DNA from: Sandaracinaceae bacterium | GTDB lineage: Bacteria > Myxococcota_A > Polyangia > Polyangiales > Houyiibacteriaceae | Direction of reading: 5' to 3' | Assembly: GCA_020633075.1 (NCBI GenBank) | Contig: JACKEI010000004.1 | Coordinates: 321,891-385,890, forward strand | DNA: 64,000 bases | Shown here: piece after piece, positions 41,838 to 50,992 of the stretch | Layout: each line of letters opens with the position of its first letter | Position numbering within the stretch: the first letter of the stretch is position 1 | Program-made: the position numbers and the translations under genes | The notes under the pieces: model-generated | Told to the model about the DNA's origin: nothing | Databases searched by the model: none | What the model saw: the letters and a program-made list of their open reading frames with translations, nothing else

Positions 41838-43192
41838 GTGCCGCTCCCGGGCGCGCTCGCGTCCTGTTCACGCAGCGCGGCGCGCAGCACCTTGCCCAGC
41901 GACGAGCGTGGCAGCTCCCGTGCGACCTTGAGCTCGACGGGCCGCTCCACCGGCCGGAGCTCGGCGGCAAAGCGTGCCTCGAGGCGCTGCCGCAGCGCGG
42001 TCTCGTCGTCTGTGGACTCGCAGTACAGCACGGGCACCTCCCCGTACATCACGGACGGCCGCGCAATGCAGCACGCGGCCGTGACGGCCTCGTCGCGCAG
42101 CGCCACGGCTTCCACGTCCTCGGGGTACACGTTGGTGCCGCCTCGCACCACGGTGCCGTCGGCCCGCCCGAGCACCTCGACGCTGTCGCCCACGACCCGC
42201 GCCCCGTCGCGCGTGTCCACGTAGCCATCCGTGGCGGGCAGCGGCTGCAGCGCTCCGTCCACCAGGCGGCCCACCGCAGCGTAGGGCGAGCGCACGAAGA
42301 GCCGCTCCTCGCGCACCTGCCAGCTCACCCCCTGGAGAGGCTCTCCGAGCGTCGCGCGCCCCGCGCCGGGCGCGAGCAGGGCCTGCCCTTGCTCGCCGGC
42401 GACGAGCGTGGCCACGCGCGGGCCCAGCTCCGTGAGCCCGTAGGTGAACGTGACCCGCGAGCGGGGGAACGCCGCGACGAGGGCGCGCAGCTCGTCCCGG
42501 TCCACCGGCCCGGCGCCCACGCTCACGACCGTGGGAGCACCTTCTGCGCCTGCGGGCCGCTGCCGCCCGCGCTTCAGCAGCAGGCGCATGAGCGGCGGCG
42601 TCAGGTACAGCACGTCCGCGCGCTGTTCGCTCACCACGCGCAGCAGCGCCGTGGGGCTGGGCGTGTCCTCGAAGGCGAAGAGCTCGGCGCCCAGCGCGCG
42701 CGCCGCCAGCAAGCCCGCCACCAGCCCGAAGCTGTGCGCGAGCGGCATGGGCAGCACCAAGCGCCGCGCCCCCGTGGCCCCGAGAGACTCGAGGTGTGCG
42801 CGCGCGTTGGCCTCCGCCTGCTCCAGCGTGAAGGCGTAGAGGGTGGGCTCACCACCGGTGGTCCCGCTGGTGCACGCGAGGTAGCCGCGCAGCATCAGGC
42901 TCAGCGCTCCATCCAGTGCCTCTACCGCGACGTCGTGGCCGGCGTCCGCGTGAAGGAGCGCCGCGGCCCCTGCCCGCCGCGCGGTCTCGCGCTGGGCGCG
43001 GCCGGGCAGCGTGGGCGGCAAGAGCAGCGGCACGCAGCCCGCCGTCACCACCGTCACGAAGGCCTCCGCCAAGGAGGCCGGGTTCGCGATGGCCAGCGCC
43101 ACCACGCTGCCAGCGGGGGGCAGCGCGCCGAGCACCGCGGGCCCCAGCGCCGGACGGAGCGCGCCCGTCGCGTCCAGCGCGTGAACGGTCAC
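41834..43192 (-). CDS. Short AMP-binding ligase
   Basis: The product is 452 residues, shorter than a typical acyl-CoA ligase (about 520). Motifs include CTSGTTGGEPTLYAF at the phosphate loop (about 109-123), TYGLTELGPRVATL near 255, GRADGTVVRGGTNVYPEDVE near 345 and LPRSSLGKVLRAAL with the C-terminal Lys. It makes an acyl-AMP and probably loads the carrier protein encoded just upstream (43189-43479), with which it overlaps by GTGA. The N-terminal region before the phosphate loop is reduced to about 105 residues. It is the third of four different carboxylate activators in this locus. Confidence 0.85.
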   Translation of the reverse strand: MTVHALDATGALRPALGPAVLGALPPAGSVVALAIANPASLAEAFVTVVTAGCVPLLLPPTLPGRAQRETARRAGAAALLHADAGHDVAVEALDGALSLMLRGYLACTSGTTGGEPTLYAFTLEQAEANARAHLESLGATGARRLVLPMPLAHSFGLVAGLLAARALGAELFAFEDTPSPTALLRVVSEQRADVLYLTPPLMRLLLKRGRQRPAGAEGAPTVVSVGAGPVDRDELRALVAAFPRSRVTFTYGLTELGPRVATLVAGEQGQALLAPGAGRATLGEPLQGVSWQVREERLFVRSPYAAVGRLVDGALQPLPATDGYVDTRDGARVVGDSVEVLGRADGTVVRGGTNVYPEDVEAVALRDEAVTAACCIARPSVMYGEVPVLYCESTDDETALRQRLEARFAAELRPVERPVELKVARELPRSSLGKVLRAALREQDASAPGSGT

Positions 43193-43479
43193 GCGGCGAC
43201 CTGCGCGCAGCGACGCGCGAAGGCGACCACATCACCGACGTGCGCCCAGTTGGCCGCCTCCACCTCGTCCAGGTCCAGCCCGAAGCAGTCGATCACGGCA
43301 TAGAAGACGCTGATGAGCCCGATGGAGTCGATGCCCAGCTCGTCCCGTAGGCTGGAGTCCATCCGCAGGCCGTCGGCTGGGACGCGTGCGTAGACGTCTT
43401 CGGTGTCCGCCACCAGCCCTTGCCACCAGGTCAGGGCGTCCGCGTCGTGCTTCAGGTCGTCAGGGGTCGGTCGCGTCAT
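43189..43479 (-). CDS. Acyl/peptidyl carrier protein
   Basis: The product is 96 residues. The site of phosphopantetheine attachment is GIDSIGL with Ser52, in the middle of a helical domain, with an N-terminal extension (PTPDDLKHDADALTWWQGLV) not seen in the other ACP here. It is the first gene of a run that continues with the AMP-ligase, KAS III, SDR, hydrolase, diiron protein and second ACP, all transcribed leftward. It is probably loaded by the adjacent ligase. The ATG at 43479 is 84 bp downstream of the preceding gene. Confidence 0.87.
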   Translation of the reverse strand: MTRPTPDDLKHDADALTWWQGLVADTEDVYARVPADGLRMDSSLRDELGIDSIGLISVFYAVIDCFGLDLDEVEAANWAHVGDVVAFARRCAQVAA

Positions 43480-43563
43480 GAGCCCGTCCAAGGATGCCAG
43501 AGGTGAGCCACGACGCGGCGTCGAGGACTCCGACGCCGCGCCTACATTCACACACACGCCACG

Positions 43564-44487
43564 CTAGGACCACCCCCCGCGCTCGACAAGCGCCGCGCCC
43601 GCGTCGAAGGCGCGCGCAAAGGGTGTGTAGTTGTCTGGACCGTAGCCCGGCGCGTAGATCGCGAAGAGCACCTCGCGCAGCGTGCTGCCGTGCGCCGCGA
43701 GGGCCGCTCGGTAGAGACCGGCCACCCGCTCGGCCGGGTTCCGGAAGGCGCCGCAGCCAAACGCGCTCAGCACCGCGCACGTCACCCCGGCCTCGGCCAG
43801 CGTGCGCAGCTGCGCGACGATGCGTCGCCCCGCCTCGACCTCGTCGAAGGGGCTTCCGTCGCGCAGGTCCAGCGCGGCGGCCCGCAGCTCGTAGAACGGA
43901 AAGACGTCCTGGTCCGCCAGCCACGCGTAGCCCAGGTCGGCGCGCCCGCGGTCCTCGGGCCCACGCACGCACACCCGTGGCGTGTCCGTGTCCAGGTACA
44001 CGTATCCGTCGCGCCCGCTCAGCAGCGCCGTCACCTCCGGCAGGTAGTACTCCGTGCGAGGGTCGAGCTCGGCGCTCGGCACCGCTTCGTGGCAGTCCGT
44101 GCGGCGGAACATGTTCTCCTCTTGGGCGGCCGTGCCTTCGACGTAGGCGCCGCCGGGGCAGTAGGCGTTCGCCATGTTGAGCACCGCGCAGCACTGGCCC
44201 GTCTCGCGCGTCAGCTGGGCCGCCGCTACGCCCCAGTCGAGAGGCAGCACCCTCACCCGTGGCCCCGCGCCAGGCTCGCGCGCACCCGCGCCGCGTTCTT
44301 GGCTAGCGTCTCGGGCGCGCACCCAGCGGGCCAGGTTCTCCTGTGCCAGCGCCGCGTAGCGCTCCCGTCCCCCGTGCGCGAGGCGCTCCACGGTCTCGCG
44401 CAGCACCGCCCGGCGCTGTGCCAGCACGGGGTCGTCGTAGCGACCTCCGGCGAAGGAGCTCTCGTCCCGCAGCGTGCGCCCAGCCAT
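43564..44487 (-). CDS. Microbial-type poly(ADP-ribose) glycohydrolase (TIGR02452/DUF2263 family)
   Basis: The product is 307 residues. The family signature is present: NMANAYCPGG, then GGAYVEG (112-118) and AQEEN (121-125), where the two glutamates match the catalytic Glu pair of PARG. The C-terminal part has LSAFGCGAFRNP and FAIYAPGYGPDNY, typical of bacterial macrodomain-like PARGs that remove ADP-ribose chains from proteins or other acceptors. It lies between the MFS carrier and the carrier-protein gene, 23 and 84 bp away, in the same direction. It may be only a passenger, or it may protect against or reverse a modification. Confidence 0.85.
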   Translation of the reverse strand: MAGRTLRDESSFAGGRYDDPVLAQRRAVLRETVERLAHGGRERYAALAQENLARWVRARDASQERGAGAREPGAGPRVRVLPLDWGVAAAQLTRETGQCCAVLNMANAYCPGGAYVEGTAAQEENMFRRTDCHEAVPSAELDPRTEYYLPEVTALLSGRDGYVYLDTDTPRVCVRGPEDRGRADLGYAWLADQDVFPFYELRAAALDLRDGSPFDEVEAGRRIVAQLRTLAEAGVTCAVLSAFGCGAFRNPAERVAGLYRAALAAHGSTLREVLFAIYAPGYGPDNYTPFARAFDAGAALVERGGWS

Positions 44488-44510
44488 GCCCGACGATACC
44501 ACGCCGCCCG

Positions 44511-45722
44511 TCAGGCGACGCGCGTCGGAGGGGGCGGCGGCGGCGCGACGGCCCGGCCCAGGGTCAGCACGCCCAGCCCTGCGACCAGCGAGCCCAGCAC
44601 GAAGGCCGCCTCGAAGGACCACTGCTTGGCGACGGGCCCGAGCACGTGGCTCGCCACGCTGGTCCCGCCGTTGAACGCCCCCACCAGCAGCGTCAGCGCG
44701 CGCCCGCGCGCTCGGGGATCCACGCGCTCCACCGCCAGGGCGCTCATGGCCGGGAAGTGCGCGCCGTGTACGAGGCCGTGCAGCGCCCCCACCAAGAAGA
44801 GGTGCTGCGGCCCGAGCCAGGCCAGCAGCAGGGGCGGGAAGATGTACGCCACCTGCGCCCCGCGTGCGACGCGGTGCGTGCCCAAGCGGTCCGAGATGCC
44901 GCCCATGCCGAAGCGCACGGCCAGCGCCATCAGCACGAACCCGAAGAAGTAGTTGCGCACCTGCACCACCCCCTCGGACAGCGCGAAGGGCTGGTAGAAC
45001 GCGATGACCGCCATGAACGCGAAGGCGCTGAGCGTGGAGCTGATGGCCACGCGCGCGAGGGGCCACGTCACGAAGCCCCACGTCCCTGCGCGCGCTTGCA
45101 GGTCCGTCAGCTTCCGCTCCGGCCGCGCGTGGGTGGGCAGGAGCAGGGCCACCACGGCGGCCAGCACGCCCGCACCGGCGGCGAAGAGGTAGGCGCCACG
45201 CCAGCCGTAGCCCGGCAGCAGCAGCTCCCCGATGAAGGGCGAGACGCCGTTCATGCACAGGTTGGCTGCGCCGAACCAAGACATGGCGCGACCCAGGCTG
45301 GTGGGGGGCGCCAGGTCTGCGGCCATGGCCCCGCCGGCGTTGAAGCAGAACACGAAGCCCAGCCCCTGGAGCGCCTGGTAGACGTAGATGCGGAAGTCCA
45401 GCACGGGCAGCGTGGCGGTGCCGAGCCCCGCCAACACCACCATCATGCTGCCGCCGCTCATGAACCAGCGCGCGGGGAAGCGGTCGATGTGCTGCGTCAC
45501 CAGCGGGATGCTGAGCACGATGGCGATCCCCGGCACCGCGGTGATCCAGCCAACCTCCACCGGGTCGGCGTCGAAGGTCTGCACGAGGTACTTGGGGATG
45601 ACCAAGAACATCGACCAGCCAAGGCCGAAGAGCGCCTGCGTCAGCAGCAGCTGCGCGAACACGGGCGTGGCCAGGCGCTCATCCGGTGCGGGGACCGCCT
45701 GGCGCGTGGCGCTCTCGCTCAT
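44511..45722 (-). CDS. Major facilitator superfamily transporter
   Basis: The product is 403 residues with about 12 hydrophobic helices (starting LLLTQALFGLGWSMFLVIPK and ending ASHVLGPVAKQW). The loop between helices 2 and 3 is HIDRFPARWF, a weak form of the MFS A motif, and RLGTHRVARGAQ lies in the matching place of the second half. It is in the inner membrane and moves a small solute with a proton gradient. It ends 24 bp before the PARG gene and lies at the edge of the biosynthetic locus, so export of the product is a natural guess. Substrate not indicated. Confidence 0.85.
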   Translation of the reverse strand: MSESATRQAVPAPDERLATPVFAQLLLTQALFGLGWSMFLVIPKYLVQTFDADPVEVGWITAVPGIAIVLSIPLVTQHIDRFPARWFMSGGSMMVVLAGLGTATLPVLDFRIYVYQALQGLGFVFCFNAGGAMAADLAPPTSLGRAMSWFGAANLCMNGVSPFIGELLLPGYGWRGAYLFAAGAGVLAAVVALLLPTHARPERKLTDLQARAGTWGFVTWPLARVAISSTLSAFAFMAVIAFYQPFALSEGVVQVRNYFFGFVLMALAVRFGMGGISDRLGTHRVARGAQVAYIFPPLLLAWLGPQHLFLVGALHGLVHGAHFPAMSALAVERVDPRARGRALTLLVGAFNGGTSVASHVLGPVAKQWSFEAAFVLGSLVAGLGVLTLGRAVAPPPPPPTRVA

Positions 45723-45727
45723 GGCGC

Positions 45728-45991
45728 TCAGTCGTCCGCAGACGCGCTGGCGCTACTGGCCGTGCTGGACTCGGTGCTCTTGCTGTCCGAGCTGGACTTG
45801 CGGTTGCTGGAGCCCGAGTACAGGTCGGACTCCCAGCCGCCGCCCTTGAGGATGAAGTTGCTGCCGGTGATCATGCGGCGCGCCTTCTGCTTGCCGCACT
45901 TCGGGCACTTCTTGATCGGGTCTTCACTGATGCGCTGTTCGCGCTCGAACGCGTGACCGCAGGCATCGCAGGCGTAGTCGTAGGTCGGCAT
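45728..45991 (-). CDS. FmdB-family zinc-ribbon protein
   Basis: The product is 87 residues. A zinc ribbon is formed by Cys8 and Cys11 (YDYACDACGHAFE) and Cys29 and Cys32 (KKCPKCGKQ). A Ser/Lys-rich tail (SSNRKSSSDSKSTESSTASS) follows. It matches the widespread FmdB family, often called a putative regulator; experimental roles are few. It ends 5 bp before the MFS gene start and is 117 bp downstream of PspA, with a hairpin between. Confidence 0.88.
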   Translation of the reverse strand: MPTYDYACDACGHAFEREQRISEDPIKKCPKCGKQKARRMITGSNFILKGGGWESDLYSGSSNRKSSSDSKSTESSTASSASASADD

Positions 45992-46071
45992 CGGGGGAAA
46001 CTCCGCTGCGGAAGTTGAGGCCGAACGGGCGACTGTCAAGGCAGGCCAGCCAAGAGACTTCTGGGAAGGCG

Positions 46072-46089
46072 CCCCGGCCACCGCCGGGG
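46072..46089 (-). terminator. Hairpin downstream of pspA
   Basis: CCCCGGC and GCCGGGG arms of 7 bp (perfect) flank a 4-base loop CACC, just past the stop of the PspA gene on the minus strand. There is no U tract, so termination may need a factor. Confidence 0.4.
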
Positions 46090-46107
46090 GGTGCAGCCCC
46101 GGGCCGC

Positions 46108-46905
<798 letters not shown>

Positions 46906-46915
46906 GTTCTACCCC

Positions 46916-47314
46916 TTAGCTATTGGACTTGGCGAACCCGCGCAGGGTCTCGAGGTGGTTGGAGAGGGCCAGCGAGAAGTCGTCGAACGTTCCCTGGAAC
47001 TCATTGTAGTCGAGGTTCTCGGCTCGCAAGGTGCAGGTCAACACCACGGCGCCGTCCGTGATTCCGTACGCGCCATGGATCATGTCGCGCGCGTTCATCT
47101 CCAGCAGCGTCTCGAAGAATTCTTCGCGCCGCTCGATGGCGTCCAGGTTGGTGACCTTCATGCGAAAGAGCACGAGCGGGCCAACCAGGTTGACCACCAC
47201 GTGCTCGCCCCAGTCGGGGTCCCGCACCAGCCACATGGTGCCGTCTTCGCCCAGCTCCCGGTGGGGCAGCTCCGAGCGGGTCAAGTACGCTTCGATGTCT
47301 TCTCGGGTTCGCAT
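46916..47314 (-). CDS. YbjN-like domain protein
   Basis: The product is 132 residues. It resembles the YbjN/CesT-like fold of small beta-sandwich proteins with a terminal helix (MWLVRDPDWGEHVVVNLVGP, then EEFFETLLEMNARDMIHGAY and VVLTCTLRAENLDYNEFQ). Proteins of this fold often act as chaperones or adaptors. It lies just upstream of pspA in the same direction, with a 10-bp gap. A helper role for PspA is an inference from position. No enzymatic motif can be seen. Confidence 0.8.
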   Translation of the reverse strand: MRTREDIEAYLTRSELPHRELGEDGTMWLVRDPDWGEHVVVNLVGPLVLFRMKVTNLDAIERREEFFETLLEMNARDMIHGAYGITDGAVVLTCTLRAENLDYNEFQGTFDDFSLALSNHLETLRGFAKSNS

Positions 47315-47433
47315 CCGCCGATGGCCTCCTCGGAGTGATCGCAGGTCGGTGGAAGGCGGAGGCTACCACAGCGCCGTGCGCGATCGCCCCAAGTTTCGCG
47401 GACCGGTCCGCGCGGTCCGGGCGGCCAGCGAGC

Positions 47434-48069
47434 CTACTCGTCCAGCAGGTGACCCATGCGCGTGCGCTTGGTCTCGAGGTACTCGCGGTTGTGCTCGTGG
47501 GCAGCCACCATGTGGTCCACGCGCTCGGTCACGACCACCCCCTCGGCCTCGAGGCCGCTGACCTTCTCGGGGTTGTTGGTCATCAGGCGCACCGAGCGCA
47601 CCTTCAGCTCGGCCAGCATGGCCGCCGCGATGTCGTAGCGCCGCAGGTCGTCGTCGAAGCCGAGCACGCGGTTGGCGTCCACCGTGTCGTAGCCCTCGTC
47701 CTGCTTGGCGTACGCGCGGATCTTGTTGCCCAGGCCAATGCCACGACCCTCTTGGCGCATGTAGAGCACCAGGCCCTGACCGGCCTCGCCCACGCGCCGC
47801 ATGGCCAGATCCAGCTGCTCGCGGCAGTCGCACTTGAGCGAGTGGAAGACCTCGCCCGTCAGGCACTCGCTGTGGACGCGCGTGAGCAGGCCCTCGCTGG
47901 CCGCGATGTCACCCGTGTAGAGGGCCACGTGCTCGAGGCCCGTGTCGGTGTCGGCGAACACCACGCAGCGCAGCTCCCCGTACTCGGTGGGCAGTTGCGC
48001 CTCGGCGAAGCGCTCGAGGCGGGGGCGTGGGTGATGGGCCATCGTGGCTGTCGAGGCGGAGCGCGGCAT
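47434..48069 (-). CDS. ribA: GTP cyclohydrolase II
   Basis: The product is 211 residues, the usual length of the stand-alone enzyme. The zinc-binding cysteines are Cys69, Cys80 and Cys82 (HSECLTGEVFHSLKCDC), and the GTP-binding RQEGRGIGL is at 105-113. LMTNNPEKVSGLEAEGVVV is near the end. It converts GTP to the first pyrimidine intermediate of riboflavin. No bifunctional RibB domain and no other rib gene are near, so it stands alone here. An ATG at 48042 is a second possible start; neither has a clear ribosome-binding site. Confidence 0.93.
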   Translation of the reverse strand: MPRSASTATMAHHPRPRLERFAEAQLPTEYGELRCVVFADTDTGLEHVALYTGDIAASEGLLTRVHSECLTGEVFHSLKCDCREQLDLAMRRVGEAGQGLVLYMRQEGRGIGLGNKIRAYAKQDEGYDTVDANRVLGFDDDLRRYDIAAAMLAELKVRSVRLMTNNPEKVSGLEAEGVVVTERVDHMVAAHEHNREYLETKRTRMGHLLDE

Positions 48070-48128
48070 GAAAGGGGAAAGCGGCCCGCGAGCGGGGGAG
48101 CGGAAATGTAGGAGGGTGAGGCCCGGGG

Positions 48129-50060
48129 TCAAGGGGCGGGTGGGTCGAGGGCCCACATGACAATGGTCGCGCGGCTGTCGGGTGAGCTCGTGTCCAGCAA
48201 GAATGACGCTACGTCGCGCCCGGGATCCAGCCACAGGACCCGCGGGGCTCGCGCCGGGGGGCGGTCGTACGACTCTGGGGGCGCCTCGTTCAGGCGCTCG
48301 CCAACCGGTCCTCCCAGCTCGCCCGGACCGGGCCCGTCTGCCTGCGGACTGGCCACCGGCTCGTCAGCGTCCGGCTCCTGTTCGCCCAGCAGCTCCGCGC
48401 GCCAGCACGCCGAGGGGGTGACCACGCTGGTCGCGCCCACCTCGTAGCGCAGCGCGTCGAGGGCCGCGACGCCCAGCGATGGCAGCGCGAGGGTGGCGTC
48501 CACGAAGCGCAGCTCGTCGGAGCCGCCGAGGGGGAAGGCGCCTTCTTGGCCGCTCTCCCGGAGGGCGTCGGCAAGCCGCAGCTTCTCGGCGGCGCTGAGC
48601 GCGAGCGGCCCCACCAGGTCGAGCTCCGACACCCCCGCGAGCAGCGCCGCGCTCACCACCGCCCGCAGGTCGGCCATGGTCACCGAGCGGTCCAGCAGCA
48701 GGCTGAGCCGCGCGCCGCGGCACACCGGGATGGGCTCCGCGGCCACGTCCAGGGCTACGATGGCCAGCCGCTCGCCGACGGGCGCCGCAGGCTCGGGAGC
48801 GCGCGGAGGTCGCCGGCCAGCGCCCATCGTCCACGGGTCCGGCGTGAGCTCCGCGTGCGTGGTCGACCCCGAGAGCGCCCGGGCCACCGCCCTCACGTCG
48901 TCCAGCGGTGAGAGGACCACGCCTCCCGGGTCTCGCAGCGCGCCGGCGGACACGATGAAGCGCGGCTGCGGCCCGTCGCCCGTGGCAGGGACGCCGGCGG
49001 CGAGCGGCAGAGGCTGCACGTCCACGCCGGCCCAGACGGGCCACGGCGCAGGCGCCAGCCGCTCTTGGGCCACGCGGGAGCCCACGCGATCCAGCGTCAT
49101 CATGCCGACGAAGGCCAGCACCAGCGCCACCGTGGCTGCCCACGACGGGGCAGGGTCCCCGCGACGCGTGATCCAGCGGGCGGCCAGCGTGGCCGGCAGG
49201 AGCGCCAGGATCGCGCCCAGCCGGGCCGCGCTCAAGGTCGCCAACAGGGTGCCGTGCTGCACGATGTAGGCTTCCCGCGTGGTGACGGCCCGCTCCGGCA
49301 GGGTCGCGCACTGCGTCGCGGTCAACAGCGCGAGCACGCACAGCGTGGCGAGCACCACCGCCGAGCGCCCCGCTTGCCGCGCGGCGAGCGAGCTCTGCGA
49401 CCCGACCAGGGCGACGACGCCGCTCAGGAACGCGGCCGCCAGCCACGGCAGCGCCCCGGCCTCCGCAGGGAAGCCGTACGCGACACCCCACAGCGGCAGC
49501 GTCACCACGGCCAGGCCCATGCCGCGCCAGCGTGGCTTCTCGAAGTGGGGCAGCAGCCAGGCGAGCGCGGCGGACCCCCACAGGCAGCCCGACACCAGCG
49601 CACCCAGTCCTCGCACCTCGTGCATGACCAGCGTCCCGACGACCCGCTCGATCAGCGCGTCGCCGCCCCACACGCCACCCCTCGAGAGCGCGTCCACCTC
49701 CGCGCGCCGGCCGACGAGGCTCTGCGCGGCCAGCGCGACCACCCAGGGGAGCGCCCCGGCCACGACGTCGGCGGCGACCCACAGCTCCCGCCCCTTGCGG
49801 CGTGCGGCCATGAACCCCATCAGCATCAGCGCTGCGGCCCCGGACGCCGTGAGTCGCCAGGAGTCGAGGGTCTCGCGGCCGTAGCCGTCCAGCCTCGTCA
49901 GCTCCCGCAGGCTCGCGCCGGTAGCGAGCCGGTACGCGACGAACAGCGCGAGGCCCAGCAGCGGCAGCGCCAGCCAGACCGCGCTGTGCAGCGGGCGCTC
50001 GGGTGCCGGCAGGGTAAGCTGGTCGACAGGGGCCTCACGGGGCGGGGCTTCACGGGACAT
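48129..50060 (-). CDS. Multi-pass membrane protein with ExbD-like soluble C terminus
   Basis: The product is 643 residues from the ATG at 50060. About ten hydrophobic helices lie in the first 350 residues (VWLALPLLGLALFVAYRL near 30, SAALAWLLPHF near 160). A soluble C-terminal half has ARLSLLLDRSVTMADLRAVV and VSAALLAGVSELDLVG near 460-495, a pattern like the ExbD/TolR periplasmic domain but without a clear preceding transmembrane arginine/aspartate helix. The function is unknown. The start codon overlaps a 14-bp palindrome, and the gene is just downstream (30 bp) of an SDR gene in the same direction. Confidence 0.72.
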   Translation of the reverse strand: MSREAPPREAPVDQLTLPAPERPLHSAVWLALPLLGLALFVAYRLATGASLRELTRLDGYGRETLDSWRLTASGAAALMLMGFMAARRKGRELWVAADVVAGALPWVVALAAQSLVGRRAEVDALSRGGVWGGDALIERVVGTLVMHEVRGLGALVSGCLWGSAALAWLLPHFEKPRWRGMGLAVVTLPLWGVAYGFPAEAGALPWLAAAFLSGVVALVGSQSSLAARQAGRSAVVLATLCVLALLTATQCATLPERAVTTREAYIVQHGTLLATLSAARLGAILALLPATLAARWITRRGDPAPSWAATVALVLAFVGMMTLDRVGSRVAQERLAPAPWPVWAGVDVQPLPLAAGVPATGDGPQPRFIVSAGALRDPGGVVLSPLDDVRAVARALSGSTTHAELTPDPWTMGAGRRPPRAPEPAAPVGERLAIVALDVAAEPIPVCRGARLSLLLDRSVTMADLRAVVSAALLAGVSELDLVGPLALSAAEKLRLADALRESGQEGAFPLGGSDELRFVDATLALPSLGVAALDALRYEVGATSVVTPSACWRAELLGEQEPDADEPVASPQADGPGPGELGGPVGERLNEAPPESYDRPPARAPRVLWLDPGRDVASFLLDTSSPDSRATIVMWALDPPAP

Positions 50061-50073
50061 GTCCGATCGGACA
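50060..50073. promoter_or_regulatory. 14-bp perfect palindrome at a start codon
   Basis: TGTCCGATCGGACA is fully self-complementary and begins at the start codon of the membrane protein gene (complement of 50058-50060). It fits a TetR-like or similar dimeric repressor site that would block translation or transcription start. No tetR-type gene is in the window, and the binding protein is unknown. Confidence 0.4.
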
Positions 50074-50090
50074 CCCGCCACGCGTAGGCG

Positions 50091-50927
50091 TCAAGCCTTG
50101 GCGCCGAACTTGGACGCGATGGCGAGGGCCTTCTGGTAGAGCGTCGGGAACGAGCGCTGCACGCTGTCGATGACGTAGGCGTCCTTGCCGATCAGCACGC
50201 GCCGCTTGTTGCGCTTCACGCCGTCGAGGATGACGCGCGCGGCCTCGTCCGGGGTGGTCTGGGCCACCTTGTCGAACTGGTCCGCGGAGCTCTGCTTGTC
50301 TCGCCCCAGCGCGCCGTTCGGGCTCATCCGCGCGTTGCGGGCGATGTTGGTCTTGATGCCGCCGGGGTGCACGCACGTGCAGCTCACCTTGCTGCCCTCG
50401 ATCTCCAGCTCCTGCCGCAGCGCCTCGGTGAAGCCGCGGACGGCAAACTTGGACGCGTTGTACGCGCTCTGCGTGGGGACACCGATGATCCCGAAGACGC
50501 TCGACACGTTCACGATGTGCCCCTCACCCGAGCGCTCCAAGTGGGGCAGGAAGGCCTTGGTGCCGTACACCACACCCCAGAAGTTGATGCCCATCAACCA
50601 CTCGATGTCCTTCATCTCCATCTCGCGCACGGTGGCCCCAAGGGCGACCCCGGCGTTGTTGATCACCAGGTGCACGGCGCCGAAGTGCTTGGCCACCTTG
50701 TCCGCGTAGGTGAAGAACGCCTCCTTGTTCGCGACGTCGAGGAGCTCGGTGTGGACCTCCTGCGCGCCGCGCTCCCGTGCCATGCGCGCCGTCTCGGCCA
50801 GGCCGTCCGCTTGTACGTCGCTCAGCGCCAGCCGCGCGCCCTCGTCTGCCAGACGCAGCGCCAGCCCACGACCAATCCCTGACGCGGCACCCGTGATGAC
50901 CGCGACCTTGCCCTTGAGGTTCTTCAT
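50091..50927 (-). CDS. Short-chain dehydrogenase/reductase
   Basis: The product is 278 residues, a classical SDR: cofactor motif TGAASGIGRG (13-22), NNAG (90-93), a catalytic Ser (NVSSVFG) and YNASK. The C-terminal extension ends SIASKFGAKA-like. The Asp after strand 2 (ALSDVQ) suggests NAD preference. The substrate is not evident. It lies upstream of, and in the same direction as, the large membrane protein, 30 bp away. Confidence 0.9.
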   Translation of the reverse strand: MKNLKGKVAVITGAASGIGRGLALRLADEGARLALSDVQADGLAETARMARERGAQEVHTELLDVANKEAFFTYADKVAKHFGAVHLVINNAGVALGATVREMEMKDIEWLMGINFWGVVYGTKAFLPHLERSGEGHIVNVSSVFGIIGVPTQSAYNASKFAVRGFTEALRQELEIEGSKVSCTCVHPGGIKTNIARNARMSPNGALGRDKQSSADQFDKVAQTTPDEAARVILDGVKRNKRRVLIGKDAYVIDSVQRSFPTLYQKALAIASKFGAKA

Positions 50928-50992
50928 GGGGTGTAGGCTAGAGCCCTATTGAACATGAGTCAACAGGAGATGGGAAGATCACAGAGCGGAGC

